Made by a program: the position numbers and the translations under genes. The notes under the pieces are model-generated. The model ran no database searches. It saw only the letters and a program-made list of their open reading frames with translations, and was not told the DNA's origin. This document shows, in pieces, positions 53,008 to 62,150 of a stretch of DNA of 64,000 nucleotides. The DNA is from Deltaproteobacteria bacterium (lineage in GTDB: Bacteria > Desulfobacterota > Binatia > UBA1149 > SPBQ01), in contig JAJCZM010000044.1 in assembly GCA_029262375.1 (NCBI GenBank), positions 62,001 through 126,000 of the forward strand. The letters run 5' to 3'. Position 1 is the stretch's first letter. Each line of letters starts with the position of its first letter.

Positions 53008-54669
53008 CTAGAGCTCCATGATATAGGGCACGACGACCGGACGTCGGTTGAAATTTCGCCGATAATACCGGCGGACGGTCAAACGGACCTCTTCTTGTAG
53101 TTCGAGTCGGTCGGCAACCGCAGCAGGCGGCATATCGCGGACCCTCGCGATCACCTTCTTCTTCACCGCGGCGAAATCCTCAGCTTCCGCCTCACCGGCC
53201 GGAAGCCCCCTTGCAATGATGTCAGGGCCACTCGTGATCTTACCGGTCTGACGGCTCACCGCGAGAATCACGACGACCACGCCGTCGACGGAGATGTGCC
53301 GACGGTCTCGCAGCACTGCGTCATCCACGTTGCCCACCGTTTCGCCGTCTACCAGCACACGGCCGACCATGACCGGTGCACCTCGGCGGCCACCGTCCTC
53401 AACAACTTCGAGCACGTCTCCGTCGACCAAGACGTGACAGTTATGTTTTGCCACGCCGGTCTCGACCGCAAGACGACTGTGAAGCATTAGATTCCGGTAC
53501 TCGCCGTGCAGAGGGACGAACAATTCGGGTTTCGTCAGGTTGAGCATTTGTTCGAGTTCGTCTCGACAGGCGTGCCCGGACACGTGCACCGGGCCACCCG
53601 TGCCGTCGTACACTTCGGCGCCCGTTTTACAGAGCTGGTTAATGACGGCACCGATCGCTTTCTCGTTCCCCGGGATCACGCGGGACGAGAAGATGATCGA
53701 ATCACCCGGCGCCGGCTCGAGCTGCGGTCTCTCCGACATCGCAATACGCGTCAACGCCGAGCCCGGCTCACCCTGCGAACCGGTCACGATGAAACAAACG
53801 TCTCTGCCAGGCAGCTTTGCCGCCTCTCGCGGGCTGAGCAGAAGATGGCCCGGAATGCGCAGATGTCCTGTACGTGTCGCCAGCGAGCTGTTGTTCTCCA
53901 TGCTGCGCCCGACGAGCGAGATGCAGCGGCCGAACTCCTCGCACAAGTCGATGATGGTTTGGATCCGATGAATGTGGGAGGCAAAGGTCGTGACGAACAA
54001 TCGGCCGCTGGTACGTTCGAATACCGGCCGCAGATAATCGGGAACGTCGATCTCCGAACCTGACCTGCCGGGCACCGTCACGTTCGTCGAGTCCGACAGA
54101 AGAAGCCGAATACCTTCTTCGCCGAGTTCCTGGAAGCGCTCGAGGTCCGACGCCATCCCGTCGATCGGCGTCGGATCGAGTTTGAAGTCCCCGGTGTGGA
54201 CGACGATGTCTTTCCCCGAACGAATCGCCAGCCCGCAAGCATCGACGATGCTGTGGGTTACACGCAGCCCCTCGATCTCGAACCCGCCCAACTTCCACTT
54301 GTCGCGCGGCGCGTATTCTTCGATACAAACATCGCTGAGTTCGGGGTGCTCCTCGAACTTACGACGCAGCAATCCAGCCGTGAACCGCGTCGCAAACAGC
54401 GGGACCTTCAAGTCGGATAGAACATAAGGCAGCGCACCGATGTGATCCTCATGCCCATGAGTCAGCACGAAGCCTTTGAGACGGTCACCGAGATCGCGCA
54501 AGTAGCTGAGGTCCGGAATAACGCGGTCAACTCCCATCATGTGTTCTTCGGGAAACATGACACCGCAGTCGATCGCGAAAGCATCCTCGCCGCGCTCGAC
54601 GACGAGACAGTTCATGCCGAACTCTCCGAGTCCGCCGAGCGGTACGATACGAATTGGAATGTCAGACAT
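53008..54669 (-). CDS. rnj: Ribonuclease J (metallo-beta-lactamase/beta-CASP nuclease)
   Basis: RNA-processing nuclease of 553 residues with endo- and 5'-3' exonuclease activity. It begins IRIVPLGGLGEFGMNCLVVE, and the metal site is GFVLTHGHEDHIGALPYVLS (HxHxDH). Further motifs are HTGDFKLDPTP, LLSDSTNVTVPGRSGSE, then FVTTFASHIHRIQTIIDLCE and PVHVSGHACRDELEQML of the beta-CASP domain. The C-terminal domain (about 445-553) resembles other RNase J proteins. Having both RNase J and RNase R fits a deltaproteobacterial background. Its 5' end overlaps the plsC 3' end by eight bases. Confidence 0.96.
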   Translation of the reverse strand: MSDIPIRIVPLGGLGEFGMNCLVVERGEDAFAIDCGVMFPEEHMMGVDRVIPDLSYLRDLGDRLKGFVLTHGHEDHIGALPYVLSDLKVPLFATRFTAGLLRRKFEEHPELSDVCIEEYAPRDKWKLGGFEIEGLRVTHSIVDACGLAIRSGKDIVVHTGDFKLDPTPIDGMASDLERFQELGEEGIRLLLSDSTNVTVPGRSGSEIDVPDYLRPVFERTSGRLFVTTFASHIHRIQTIIDLCEEFGRCISLVGRSMENNSSLATRTGHLRIPGHLLLSPREAAKLPGRDVCFIVTGSQGEPGSALTRIAMSERPQLEPAPGDSIIFSSRVIPGNEKAIGAVINQLCKTGAEVYDGTGGPVHVSGHACRDELEQMLNLTKPELFVPLHGEYRNLMLHSRLAVETGVAKHNCHVLVDGDVLEVVEDGGRRGAPVMVGRVLVDGETVGNVDDAVLRDRRHISVDGVVVVILAVSRQTGKITSGPDIIARGLPAGEAEAEDFAAVKKKVIARVRDMPPAAVADRLELQEEVRLTVRRYYRRNFNRRPVVVPYIMEL

Positions 54670-55468
54670 GTGCTTTGGCTCCCCGCGAGTAACCGGTCGG
54701 GCTCTCGGCCGACGTTTGAATCGGCGCTGCCTCGAGTTGATCGAGCATTCTCTCGACCTCGTCGCGAGCGCGCCCTGTAAGACTGTCGCGATCTTCGGCG
54801 ACGAGACCGGATGTTTCGATCGGGGAACCGATGCGCACCCTGATCGTGCCCGGCGCCACCATCAGCGAGTGCTTTTCGAGCACAGCCTCAGAACCTGAAA
54901 TCGCAACGGGAACTACAGGCAGCCCCGCTTCGATCGCGAATGCGGCGCCGCCCTTCTTGAACGGCATCAGGCGGGCATCGTCGGATCGTTGCCCTTCTGC
55001 GAAGAAAACCACCGACACGCCGCTCTCGCCGAGATGCTTGCGCAATTCAGCAACCGCCTGGCTGTGATCGGTACGATCGACAAGAATCTGTCCACTCACC
55101 TTCAAACCGTATCCGAAGATCGGCACCTTCGTGAGTTCTCGTTTGGCGACGAAACGGGCGTAGGTATGCGGCAGAGAGACGAAGAGCGAGAAAATATCGA
55201 AATGGCTCCGATGATTGCAGAGAAGCACGTAGTCGCGGCCGGGCTCAATTCGGGATCCATCGATGCACTCGACATCGATCTTGAACCACCACAATGAATG
55301 CGCGGCCCAGGCTTTGGCCACTGGATACCAACGACGCACATCCTTCGTCACGAGGACTGCGAGGATCGTCGCCGTGAGGTAAAGCGGTGAAATCGCGAAG
55401 AATACGCCCACACGAAGCGCGCGGAAGAGACGGGAAAACGTGCTCCCATCGCGCGTGCGCATACTCAT
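54662..55468 (-). CDS. plsC: 1-acyl-sn-glycerol-3-phosphate acyltransferase (PlsC type)
   Basis: Membrane acyltransferase of 268 residues that makes phosphatidic acid from lysophosphatidic acid. After a hydrophobic N-terminal helix (VGVFFAISPLYLTATILAVL) comes the catalytic motif CNHRSHFDIFSL (HxxxxD-like, with NHRSHFD), then KRELTKVPIFGYGLKVSGQI, VVFFAEGQRSDDARLMPFKK (the EGxRS site) and AGLPVVPVAISGSEAVL. ATG 55468 is chosen; ATG 55462 is equally possible, and an open frame continues upstream through the ssb promoter. It shares eight bases with the RNase J gene, so translation is coupled. Confidence 0.92.
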   Translation of the reverse strand: MSMRTRDGSTFSRLFRALRVGVFFAISPLYLTATILAVLVTKDVRRWYPVAKAWAAHSLWWFKIDVECIDGSRIEPGRDYVLLCNHRSHFDIFSLFVSLPHTYARFVAKRELTKVPIFGYGLKVSGQILVDRTDHSQAVAELRKHLGESGVSVVFFAEGQRSDDARLMPFKKGGAAFAIEAGLPVVPVAISGSEAVLEKHSLMVAPGTIRVRIGSPIETSGLVAEDRDSLTGRARDEVERMLDQLEAAPIQTSAESPTGYSRGAKAHV

Positions 55469-55475
55469 AATGTTA

Positions 55476-55504
55476 TTGACATCCTCACAGGGCGGTTCTA
55501 GCCT
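55476..55504 (+). promoter_or_regulatory. Sigma-70-like promoter of ssb
   Basis: TTGACA (55476-55481) and TAGCCT (55499-55504) are separated by 17 bases, 30 bases before the ssb start at 55534. The spacing is ideal; the -10 box has three of six consensus bases, including the key first T, A and last T. It lies in the gap between divergent plsC and ssb. Confidence 0.55.
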
Positions 55505-55533
55505 CGCGCAGATTCCCCAACGGAGAAAGCGCC

Positions 55534-55977
55534 ATGGCATCAGTCAACAAAGCCATCATTCTCGGCAATCTGGGCCGTGACCCCGAGCTACGCCATACCC
55601 AGGCCGGCAAGGCCGTCGCGACCCTGAAGATCGCCACCAACGAAGTATGGACGGACCAGTCGGGCGAGCGCCAAGAGCGCACCGAGTGGCACACCGTAGT
55701 GGTTTGGGGCAGGCAGGCCGAGACTTGCAATCAATACCTCAAAAAGGGGCGGTCGGTCTTCATCGAAGGTCGCATCCAAACCCGAAAATGGCAGGACAAA
55801 GAAGGCCACGACCGCTACTCGACCGAGATTGTAGCAGACCGCGTGCAATTCGTCGGCGGCCAGCCCGGAGACAAGGACAGTTCCCGCTCCAACGACAACT
55901 ACGGTGATGCGTCGTTCGGCGGCGGCGGCGGCGATCTCAGCCCACCCCCCGCGGGCGGCGACGACATTCCGTTCTAG
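55534..55977 (+). CDS. ssb: Single-stranded DNA-binding protein
   Basis: A 147-residue ssDNA-binding protein for replication and repair. It begins MASVNKAIILGNLGRDPELR and has TLKIATNEVWTDQSGERQER, WHTVVVWGRQAETCNQYLKK and VFIEGRIQTRKWQDKEGHDR of the OB fold (about 1-110), then a Gly-rich linker and the acidic tip DDIPF that recruits repair and replication partners. A GGAG site lies ten bases before ATG 55534. It has its own promoter and a shared terminator. Confidence 0.97.
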   Translation: MASVNKAIILGNLGRDPELRHTQAGKAVATLKIATNEVWTDQSGERQERTEWHTVVVWGRQAETCNQYLKKGRSVFIEGRIQTRKWQDKEGHDRYSTEIVADRVQFVGGQPGDKDSSRSNDNYGDASFGGGGGDLSPPPAGGDDIPF

Positions 55978-55994
55978 AGTACGTTTTTCTCTCG

Positions 55995-56030
55995 AAAAGT
56001 CCGGGCGGCAGCAGCCGCCCGGACTTTTCT
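55995..56030. terminator. Bidirectional terminator between ssb and radC
   Basis: A perfect 15-base stem (55995-56009 with 56014-56028) has a 4-base loop and AAAA/TTTT ends, so a U-tract arises on both strands. It lies between the convergent stops of ssb (55977) and radC (56067) and can end both transcripts. Confidence 0.92.
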
Positions 56031-56066
56031 ACGAGCGACCCCGAGCTGCGACGAGCCTCACTGCTT

Positions 56067-56888
56067 CTACACGGTGAGATCTGAGCCGTCGCTACCGACC
56101 GGCCAACCGCTATCCGCAAACGAGTAGTAGTCATCGCGTCCGATCACGATGTGATCGAGAACCGGGATCCCCAACAGCTCACCGACCCGACATAGACGCG
56201 CGGTCACCCGACGATCCTCCTCACTCGGCGTCGGATCGCCGCTCGGATGATTGTGCAGGAACAAGACGCTGGCCGCGGCTTCTCGAACCGCAGGCCGGAA
56301 CGCTTCGCGAGGGTGGACGAGCGATGCACCGAGCGATCCTTCAGAGATACGTGTCTTGGCGACGAGCCGATTCTTGCTATCGAGTAGCAGCGCGTGAAAC
56401 GTCTCGCGTTTCTCGTCCGCCAACAGCGGCGCAAAATGAGCAAACACTACGTCCGAGCAGGTCACCGATACGCCTGGCTCGAGCCGCTCGCTGGCAAGTC
56501 GCCTGGCCAGCTCGCCAACGGCATGCAGTCGCCCTGCCCTCACGTGGCCCATTCCTGCAACCGCACCCAGCTCACGTTGCGAGGCACAAACGATGCCGCG
56601 CAGGTCGCGAAAACGCGCGAGCAGCGCTGCAGCTACCACCTCTGCACTCCCAGCACTGCGATGCCCCGTTCCCAACAATAGCGCGACTAGATCGGCGTCA
56701 GACAACGCATGCGCACCGCGACGCGCCATACGCTCGCGCGGTCGCTCCGACCCCGCGTGACGATCGTCCGCAGTGTTTGGAGCGAGCGAGGCCGTCGAAT
56801 CGGGCTCGCCCGGCTCGGCAGGCTGGGCAGGCTGGGCTGGTTCAGTCGATTCGGGCGATGGTCGAATTGTCGTAAGCCGTCGTGACAC
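56067..56888 (-). CDS. radC: RadC/UPF0758 family JAMM-domain protein
   Basis: A protein of about 273 residues. After a Pro/Glu/Ala-rich N-terminal stretch (PAQPAQPAEPGEP and so on) comes the family start RPRERMARRGAHALSDADLV, a helix-hairpin-helix region (about 100-140), and the JAMM metal site LFLHNHPSGDPTPSEEDRRV (HxHx7SxxD). The end VLDHIVIGRDDYYSFADSGW is typical. Despite the name, a repair role is doubtful; its biochemical function is unknown. The start is unsure: GTG 56888 is used here, while the open frame extends back over moaC without homology. The low-complexity leader is unusual for the family. Confidence 0.88.
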   Translation of the reverse strand: MSRRLTTIRPSPESTEPAQPAQPAEPGEPDSTASLAPNTADDRHAGSERPRERMARRGAHALSDADLVALLLGTGHRSAGSAEVVAAALLARFRDLRGIVCASQRELGAVAGMGHVRAGRLHAVGELARRLASERLEPGVSVTCSDVVFAHFAPLLADEKRETFHALLLDSKNRLVAKTRISEGSLGASLVHPREAFRPAVREAAASVLFLHNHPSGDPTPSEEDRRVTARLCRVGELLGIPVLDHIVIGRDDYYSFADSGWPVGSDGSDLTV

Positions 56889-56941
56889 CCGAGCGAGTGT
56901 CGCCGCCGCACGCGCGCACGACAACGACGCATGTGGAATGA

Positions 56942-57421
56942 TCAGGCGGGGTCGCGCTTGTAATGACCGCTGCGACCACCGAATTTTTCCAGCAGCGTGA
57001 CCTCGCGCAGCGTCATCCCGCGATCGACGGCCTTGCACATGTCGTACACCGTCAACCCCGCGACGGAGGCAGCAGTCAGTGCTTCCATCTCGGCGCCTGT
57101 CTTGGCAGTGACGGCGACGCACGCCGTGATCCGTAGCTGCGCATCGCCGTGAGACTCGAGATGAATCTCTACGCGGTCGAGCGGCAGCGGATGACAAAGC
57201 GGGATCAACTCCGACGTCTTCTTGGCCGCCATGATCCCGGCCGTGCGCGCAACCGCGAGAACGTCTCCCTTCGGCATGTCGCCCGCCAAGATTCGCGCGA
57301 GCGTGGCCGGCTGCATGGTGAGATCAGCCTGTGCGACGGCCTCGCGTCTCGTCACGGCCTTGTCGCCGACATCGACCATACGAGCTCGTCCTTTTTCATC
57401 GAGGTGAGTGAGATCCGACAT
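56942..57421 (-). CDS. moaC: Cyclic pyranopterin monophosphate synthase MoaC
   Basis: Enzyme of 159 residues in molybdenum cofactor synthesis, turning the MoaA product into cyclic pyranopterin monophosphate. Signatures: [40 protein letters not shown], then [19 protein letters not shown], and [20 protein letters not shown] with [19 protein letters not shown]. The catalytic Lys residues (in AAKKTS and DMCKA) and the His of LCHPL are present. ATG 57421 has GGAGG eight bases upstream; the frame is open further but without homology. MoaA is not adjacent. Confidence 0.97.
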   Translation of the reverse strand: MSDLTHLDEKGRARMVDVGDKAVTRREAVAQADLTMQPATLARILAGDMPKGDVLAVARTAGIMAAKKTSELIPLCHPLPLDRVEIHLESHGDAQLRITACVAVTAKTGAEMEALTAASVAGLTVYDMCKAVDRGMTLREVTLLEKFGGRSGHYKRDPA

Positions 57422-57606
57422 CCGAAGTCCTCCGTTCGTGCGTACGAATAGGCCTGTACTAAACCCCCACCGCCGAGGCCACCCTCGGCCACGGGCTTCG
57501 CCGACGCTACCTGCCCCCCCATGCCCACTTGCATGCCCACCATGCACTTCGTAAGAGGGCGTTTCGGCGTGTCGAAAACGGCCTCTCGGCCGAGGGAACA
57601 GCAACC

Positions 57607-58545
57607 ATGAGCAGCGAACATCATCGAATCATCATCCTCGGATCGGGGCCGGCGGGACTGACCGCAGCGCTCTACAACGCACGCGCGAACCTGGACCCAC
57701 TCGTCGTAGAGGGCACGCAACCGGGCGGCCAGCTCACGATCACGACCGAGGTCGAGAACTTCCCCGGATTCCCCGAAGGCTTGATGGGCCCCGAGATGAT
57801 GGACCGCTTCCGCGCTCAGGCGGAGCGCTTCGGCACGAAGTTCGCCGTCGGCGACGTCGAGTCGGTGGACTTGTCACACCGTCCGTTCACCTTGAAAACT
57901 ACCGACCGCGAATTCACCTGCGACGCACTGATCATCTCAACCGGTGCGAGCGCGCGACTTCTTGGACTCGAGAGCGAGACCAAGCTCATGGGCTACGGCG
58001 TATCTGCCTGCGCGACATGCGATGGCTTCTTCTTCAAAGACAAGAAGGTTCTCGTGGTCGGCGGCGGTGATTCGGCGATGGAAGAGGCTACGTTCCTTAC
58101 AAAGTTCGCCTCGAGTGTCACGATCATTCATCGGCGCGAAGAGTTCCGTGCTTCGAAGATCATGTACGACCGCGCCGTAAAGAATGACAAGATCGATTTC
58201 CTACTGAACGCAACGATCAGTGAGATTCATGGTGATCCAACCGGCGGCGGCGTCACGGGCGTTACGCTCGAATCGACCAACGGAGGCAAGAACTCCGAAC
58301 TCGCCTGCGACGGCGTGTTCATGGCGATTGGACACGTCCCCAACACCAAGCTCTTCACGGGTCAACTCGAGATGGACGAGAAGGGCTATCTCATCACCAA
58401 ACCCGACTGCACCTATACCAACGTCCCCGGCGCGTTTGCCTGCGGCGATGTACAGGACACGGTCTACCGCCAGGCCGTCACCGCCGCCGGTAGCGGTTGC
58501 GCTGCAGCCATCGACGCGGAGCGCTGGCTCGAAAGCCAAGACTAG
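57607..58545 (+). CDS. trxB: Thioredoxin reductase
   Basis: FAD/NADPH flavoenzyme of 312 residues that reduces thioredoxin. The FAD site is [20 protein letters not shown], with [20 protein letters not shown]. The redox disulfide is in [14 protein letters not shown] (CxxC), followed by the NADPH site [20 protein letters not shown] and the C-terminal FAD motif [23 protein letters not shown] 57607 is the conserved start. The following acyltransferase gene starts 43 bases later on the same strand. Confidence 0.97.
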   Translation: MSSEHHRIIILGSGPAGLTAALYNARANLDPLVVEGTQPGGQLTITTEVENFPGFPEGLMGPEMMDRFRAQAERFGTKFAVGDVESVDLSHRPFTLKTTDREFTCDALIISTGASARLLGLESETKLMGYGVSACATCDGFFFKDKKVLVVGGGDSAMEEATFLTKFASSVTIIHRREEFRASKIMYDRAVKNDKIDFLLNATISEIHGDPTGGGVTGVTLESTNGGKNSELACDGVFMAIGHVPNTKLFTGQLEMDEKGYLITKPDCTYTNVPGAFACGDVQDTVYRQAVTAAGSGCAAAIDAERWLESQD

Positions 58546-58588
58546 GCTGCGTTGACAACCCCGATGTCAGCATCGATGGTGAAGCCGC

Positions 58589-59386
58589 ATGGCCAGTGCG
58601 CTCACACCGTCGAGGAAGCTGAAGAAAGCGGGCATTCGTATTCTGGCCGGCGTAACGCCGGCCCTTTACGTCGCCTACATGCGCTTCGTGTACGTCACGA
58701 GCCGAGTCGATGCGCACGACGCAGTCAGTATCCTCACCCGTCGGCGTGACGAGGGGCAGGTACTGGTCGCCGCGTCGCTGCATCAAGAAGTATTCCTGAT
58801 CCCGTACGTTCTACGCGCGCTGCGTGCACTCACGTTCACGAACGTCGGCGACGCAGGTGACCTGATGGCCGCGCTTCTCGAGCGATGCAACTTCCGTGTC
58901 GTACGCGGAGGGACGAGCAGCAGACCCAGCCGTCAGACTCCCGTTGTCGCTCGCATCATTGAAGAAGTGCGCGCCCGACGCGCACGGCACGACGGCGAAG
59001 GGATCATCGTCGGCAGCGCGCCCGACGGATCGAAGGGGCCCGCCGGCGCGATCAATGCAGGGCTGGTACTCTTCTCGATCAGGCTCAACGCCGATGTCTA
59101 TTGTGTCCGCATCCACTCGAAGCGCTCGTTCTACCTTCGCACTTGGGACCGCACCGCGATTCCGTTGCCGTTCAATCACATCCGCGTGCGTGTGAAGGGG
59201 CCTTTCCGTATAGAAGGGAAGCCAACGAGAGAGGAAATGGAAGCAATGCGGCTACGCATAGAAGACGGGTTCCACGAACTGCACACCGAAGGCTTCCAGA
59301 CTTTCGGTCGGACGCCGGTCCCCACTCTGTCGCGTGCCGCGCCGCGCGCGAAGCGCATGCGCAGGCAACAGCAGGAGTCATCATGA
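58589..59386 (+). CDS. DUF374 lysophospholipid acyltransferase-like protein
   Basis: A 265-residue protein with DUF374-like features of the LPLAT superfamily. An N-terminal hydrophobic segment (about 17-36) is followed by VLVAASLHQEVFLIPYVLRA, in which SLHQEVF stands where canonical LPLATs have HxxxxD, here with Glu. Next come RGGTSSRPSR and GIIVGSAPDGSKGPAGAINA, matching the DUF374 SPDGPRGP motif. Related proteins transfer acyl chains to lipid A or phospholipid-like acceptors. The stop overlaps the start of the next gene (ATGA). The C-terminus is Arg-rich. Substrate is unknown. Confidence 0.8.
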   Translation: MASALTPSRKLKKAGIRILAGVTPALYVAYMRFVYVTSRVDAHDAVSILTRRRDEGQVLVAASLHQEVFLIPYVLRALRALTFTNVGDAGDLMAALLERCNFRVVRGGTSSRPSRQTPVVARIIEEVRARRARHDGEGIIVGSAPDGSKGPAGAINAGLVLFSIRLNADVYCVRIHSKRSFYLRTWDRTAIPLPFNHIRVRVKGPFRIEGKPTREEMEAMRLRIEDGFHELHTEGFQTFGRTPVPTLSRAAPRAKRMRRQQQESS

Positions 59387-59913
59387 GCAGAATCTTCGGC
59401 CCTATCAGACAGAACGGCTACGTCGTGCACGACATCGAAGCTGCGATGATCCACTGGACCTCGGTGCTCGGCGTCGGTCCGTTCTTCTATGTCGATCGCG
59501 CGCCTATCGAGGATTTTCACTACATGGGCGAACCCTCTGATTGCGCATGCAGCATCGCGCTAGCCAATAGCGGTGCCCTGCAGATTGAACTGATCCAGCA
59601 ACGCAACGACGGACCTTCGATGTACAAGGATTTCCTCGAAGCCGGCCGCGAAGGATTGCAGCATGTCGCGTACTGGACCGAAAGCATGGATGACGATCTG
59701 GCACGCGCCGAACAACTCGGCTATCGCGTCGGACAATCGGGAACGGTCGGCGAGAACGGACGGTTTGTCTACTACACGACCGAAGGCCATCCGGGCACCG
59801 TCGTAGAACTGAGCGAGGTGAGCGGACGCAAGGGAGAGTTATTCAAGGCCATCCGAGAAGCCGGATTGGCATGGGACGGCAGCAATCCAATCGTTCGCGT
59901 AGACACACCGTAG
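59383..59913 (+). CDS. VOC/glyoxalase-family protein
   Basis: A 176-residue metal-dependent-fold enzyme with two beta-alpha-beta3 modules. It reads NGYVVHDIEAAMIHWTSVLG, then SGALQIELIQ, GLQHVAYWTESMDDDLARAE and GTVVELSEVS. Metal ligands seem to be Glu in QIELIQ, His in LQHVAYW and Glu in VELSE; the usual first His is Asn in RQNGYVV. Methylmalonyl-CoA epimerases belong to this superfamily, and such an enzyme is needed beside the mutase at 10377, but the missing first His and the distance argue against assigning it. Its start overlaps the DUF374 stop, so the pair is translationally coupled. Confidence 0.8.
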   Translation: MSRIFGPIRQNGYVVHDIEAAMIHWTSVLGVGPFFYVDRAPIEDFHYMGEPSDCACSIALANSGALQIELIQQRNDGPSMYKDFLEAGREGLQHVAYWTESMDDDLARAEQLGYRVGQSGTVGENGRFVYYTTEGHPGTVVELSEVSGRKGELFKAIREAGLAWDGSNPIVRVDTP

Positions 59914-59925
59914 CGTAAACACGCA

Positions 59926-60543
59926 CTACCTCTGATGGTAGTGAACGCTCAGCGCCCGCATCGTCAATCCTGAGATTGAGAACTCGACTTCTTCGCCCTC
60001 GATCTTAGCGGACGCCGGCAATCGTGCGGCCGCGTCTGCCGTAATCAAGATATCTCCGGAGCGCGCAAGATCTTCGCCCAGTTTGCTCGCTCGGTTGACC
60101 GCGTCGCCGTAGAAATCTTCGTCGCCGATCATCAAGATGCGGCCGAAGTCGATTCCACAAGCGATGAAAATATCGAGAGTTTCGGGCGTTTCGCGATTCA
60201 CGATCTCGAAAGCACCGTTGAGTTCGATCGCGGCCCGTACGGCACCGAGCGCTTCTGGGAAGACGGCGAAGCAATTGTCCGCCTCGAATTTCACGACCGT
60301 TCCGGAGTGACGCCTGACGACCGGCTCGACGGTCACCTGCATGCGCCGCACCATCGAAAGATAGTGCACGATGCCGAACTTTCGCGAGAGCAACGAGAAC
60401 CCGGACATGTCCAGGACGAACACAGCATGCTCCTCGCCGAACTCTTCCCAAATTCGCTTTTCGATACGATCAAACTCGCGTCGATTCGACTGCTGCGAGT
60501 ACGAGAAGAGAAGATCCTGAAAACGTTTGCGTTCGTTGGCCAC
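59926..60543 (-). CDS. Class III adenylate/guanylate cyclase domain protein
   Basis: Soluble one-domain nucleotide cyclase of 205 residues. Metal-binding Asp occur in AVFVLDMSGFSLLSR and in the GTVVKFEADNCFAVFPEA segment (ADN in place of the usual GDG); the base-selecting Lys is in VVKFEAD. The transition-state region is GDEDFYGDAVNRASKLGEDL, with Asn and the nearby Arg. So catalytic residues are largely present and activity is plausible; Lys with Asp-like context favours ATP. No sensor domain is attached, only a helical N-terminus (FQDLLFSYSQQSNRREFDRI). It is 4 bases downstream of hisF and may be read through from the his operon. Confidence 0.85.
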   Translation of the reverse strand: MANERKRFQDLLFSYSQQSNRREFDRIEKRIWEEFGEEHAVFVLDMSGFSLLSRKFGIVHYLSMVRRMQVTVEPVVRRHSGTVVKFEADNCFAVFPEALGAVRAAIELNGAFEIVNRETPETLDIFIACGIDFGRILMIGDEDFYGDAVNRASKLGEDLARSGDILITADAAARLPASAKIEGEEVEFSISGLTMRALSVHYHQR

Positions 60544-60547
60544 TCGA

Positions 60548-61399
60548 TCAGCTGCGGACTTTCACGCCGCGTGAACTCAGGAAATACTTACACTCGTCGA
60601 TCGTGTACTGCCCGTAGTGAAAGATGGACGCCGCGAGTACCGCATCGGCCTTGCCCACGGTGAGGCCGTCGAGAAGATGTTCCGGGCTACCCACGCCGCC
60701 TGAGGCAATGACGGGGACGGCAACCGCCTCAGATATCGCTCGCGTCAGCTTGATGTCGTATCCGGCTTTCGTACCGTCGCGGTCCATACTCGTGAGAAGG
60801 ATCTCGCCGGCCCCGAGGTCCTCCATACGGCGACACCATTTCACAACGTCGATGCCGGTCGGGTTTCGCCCACCGTGCGTATAGATCTCCCAGCCCGTGC
60901 GGTCTTCGGGATTCACAAGCAGTTCGGGATACGTCCCCGCCCAGGGCGGTGGAACGGTATCGGGGCGCTCATGGCCACTCGTCCCTTCGTAGTGACGGCG
61001 CCGCGCATCGACGGCGACCACCGTGCACTGACTACCGAAGCGCCGCGCGGACGCGGCAACGAAATCGGGGTCGTACACGGCAGCGGTGTTGATAGAAACC
61101 TTGTCGGCACCCGCCTTGAGCAGCTCTCGCACATCATCTTCAGTGCGAACGCCGCCACCGACCGTGAGTGGCATGAACACCTGTTCCGCGGTGTGTCGCA
61201 CGACGTCCAGAATAATCCCACGCTTTTCGTGACTGGCGGTGATGTCGAGGAATGTCAGCTCATCGGCACCCTCGCGATCGTAACGCGCAGCACACTCGAC
61301 GGGATCACCGGCATCGCGCAGTCCAACGAACTGAACGCCCTTGACGACGCGCCCGTCTTTCACGTCGAGACATGGGATGATTCGTTTGGTCAACATCAA
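60548..61399 (-). CDS. hisF: Imidazole glycerol phosphate synthase cyclase subunit, with enlarged loop
   Basis: Cyclase half of the HisH/HisF enzyme of histidine synthesis, 283 residues against about 255 usual. Catalytic Asp12 lies in [18 protein letters not shown] and Asp131 in TVVAVDARR. Further (beta/alpha)8 motifs are [48 protein letters not shown] and [14 protein letters not shown]. An insert of about 35 residues (about 134-168, with [20 protein letters not shown]) sits directly after DARR and before GWEIYTHGG. hisA ends nine bases upstream; the start may be the second Met. Confidence 0.95.
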   Translation of the reverse strand: MMLTKRIIPCLDVKDGRVVKGVQFVGLRDAGDPVECAARYDREGADELTFLDITASHEKRGIILDVVRHTAEQVFMPLTVGGGVRTEDDVRELLKAGADKVSINTAAVYDPDFVAASARRFGSQCTVVAVDARRRHYEGTSGHERPDTVPPPWAGTYPELLVNPEDRTGWEIYTHGGRNPTGIDVVKWCRRMEDLGAGEILLTSMDRDGTKAGYDIKLTRAISEAVAVPVIASGGVGSPEHLLDGLTVGKADAVLAASIFHYGQYTIDECKYFLSSRGVKVRS

Positions 61400-61408
61400 T
61401 TCAGGGAA

Positions 61409-62149
61409 TCAGGCCGCCGCGCGCAGCAGACCCTCCAATGTAACCGCACCGTCGTACAGTGCGCGGCCGACGATCACACCGGTCACTCCCGCACTTTCGG
61501 CAGACAGCAGTCGCTCGACGTCGGCAATCGTATGAACGCCGCCGCTCGCGTACACGGGAATGGAAATCTCTTGCGCCAAGTTGCGCGTCGCCTCGACGTT
61601 CACACCGTCACCAGTGCCATCGCGATCAATGTCCGTGTAGACGATGCCGCCGGCGCCGCGCCCTTCCACATCGCGCGCCAAGTCGGTCGCCGCGATGCCG
61701 GAGTCTTCGGTCCAGCCGGACACGGCGACGCTGCCGCCGCGCGCGTCGATCCCGACCCAAACGGCACCGGGATGCTTGGCCGAACAGCGCGCGACCAGGT
61801 CGGGCTCTCGCACGGCCGCCGTCCCGAGGATCACGTGATGCAGGCCGGCGTCGAGCCAACGCGCAACGCCGTCTTCATCTCGAATGCCGCCGCCGAGATC
61901 GACTTCTACCGGCCCATCGCTCTCGTCGTCGACTGCCGCGAGGATTGCTTCCACGGCTTTGTAGTTGTCGCTGCGACCGGACTTTGCCCCGTCGAGATCC
62001 ACCAGATGCAACGCGGTAGCACCTTCGCGAATCCAGCGCCGCGCCATCACCGACGGATCGTCACCGAATACGGTTTCTTGCGCGTAATCGCCTTTGTACA
62101 AGCGCACGCACTTGCCGCCGCGGATATCTATTGCAGGAACGATCAACAA
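61409..62149 (-). CDS. hisA: ProFAR isomerase HisA
   Basis: TIM-barrel isomerase of 246 residues that converts ProFAR to PRFAR, the substrate of HisH/HisF. The catalytic Asp is in LIVPAIDIRGGKCVRLYKGD, the general acid Asp in GIVYTDIDRDGTGDGVNVEA, and phosphate binding uses VDLGGGIRDEDGV and VYASGGVHTIADVERLL. Start ATG 62149 lies one base after the hisH stop. PriA-type bifunctionality (HisA/TrpF) cannot be excluded by eye but is unlikely outside Actinobacteria. Confidence 0.96.
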   Translation of the reverse strand: MLIVPAIDIRGGKCVRLYKGDYAQETVFGDDPSVMARRWIREGATALHLVDLDGAKSGRSDNYKAVEAILAAVDDESDGPVEVDLGGGIRDEDGVARWLDAGLHHVILGTAAVREPDLVARCSAKHPGAVWVGIDARGGSVAVSGWTEDSGIAATDLARDVEGRGAGGIVYTDIDRDGTGDGVNVEATRNLAQEISIPVYASGGVHTIADVERLLSAESAGVTGVIVGRALYDGAVTLEGLLRAAA

Positions 62150-62150
62150 C

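Noticed and set aside
59383..59913. Methylmalonyl-CoA epimerase
   Set aside because: Same superfamily, but the usual first metal His is Asn and the gene is 47 kb from the mutase; left as a VOC protein.
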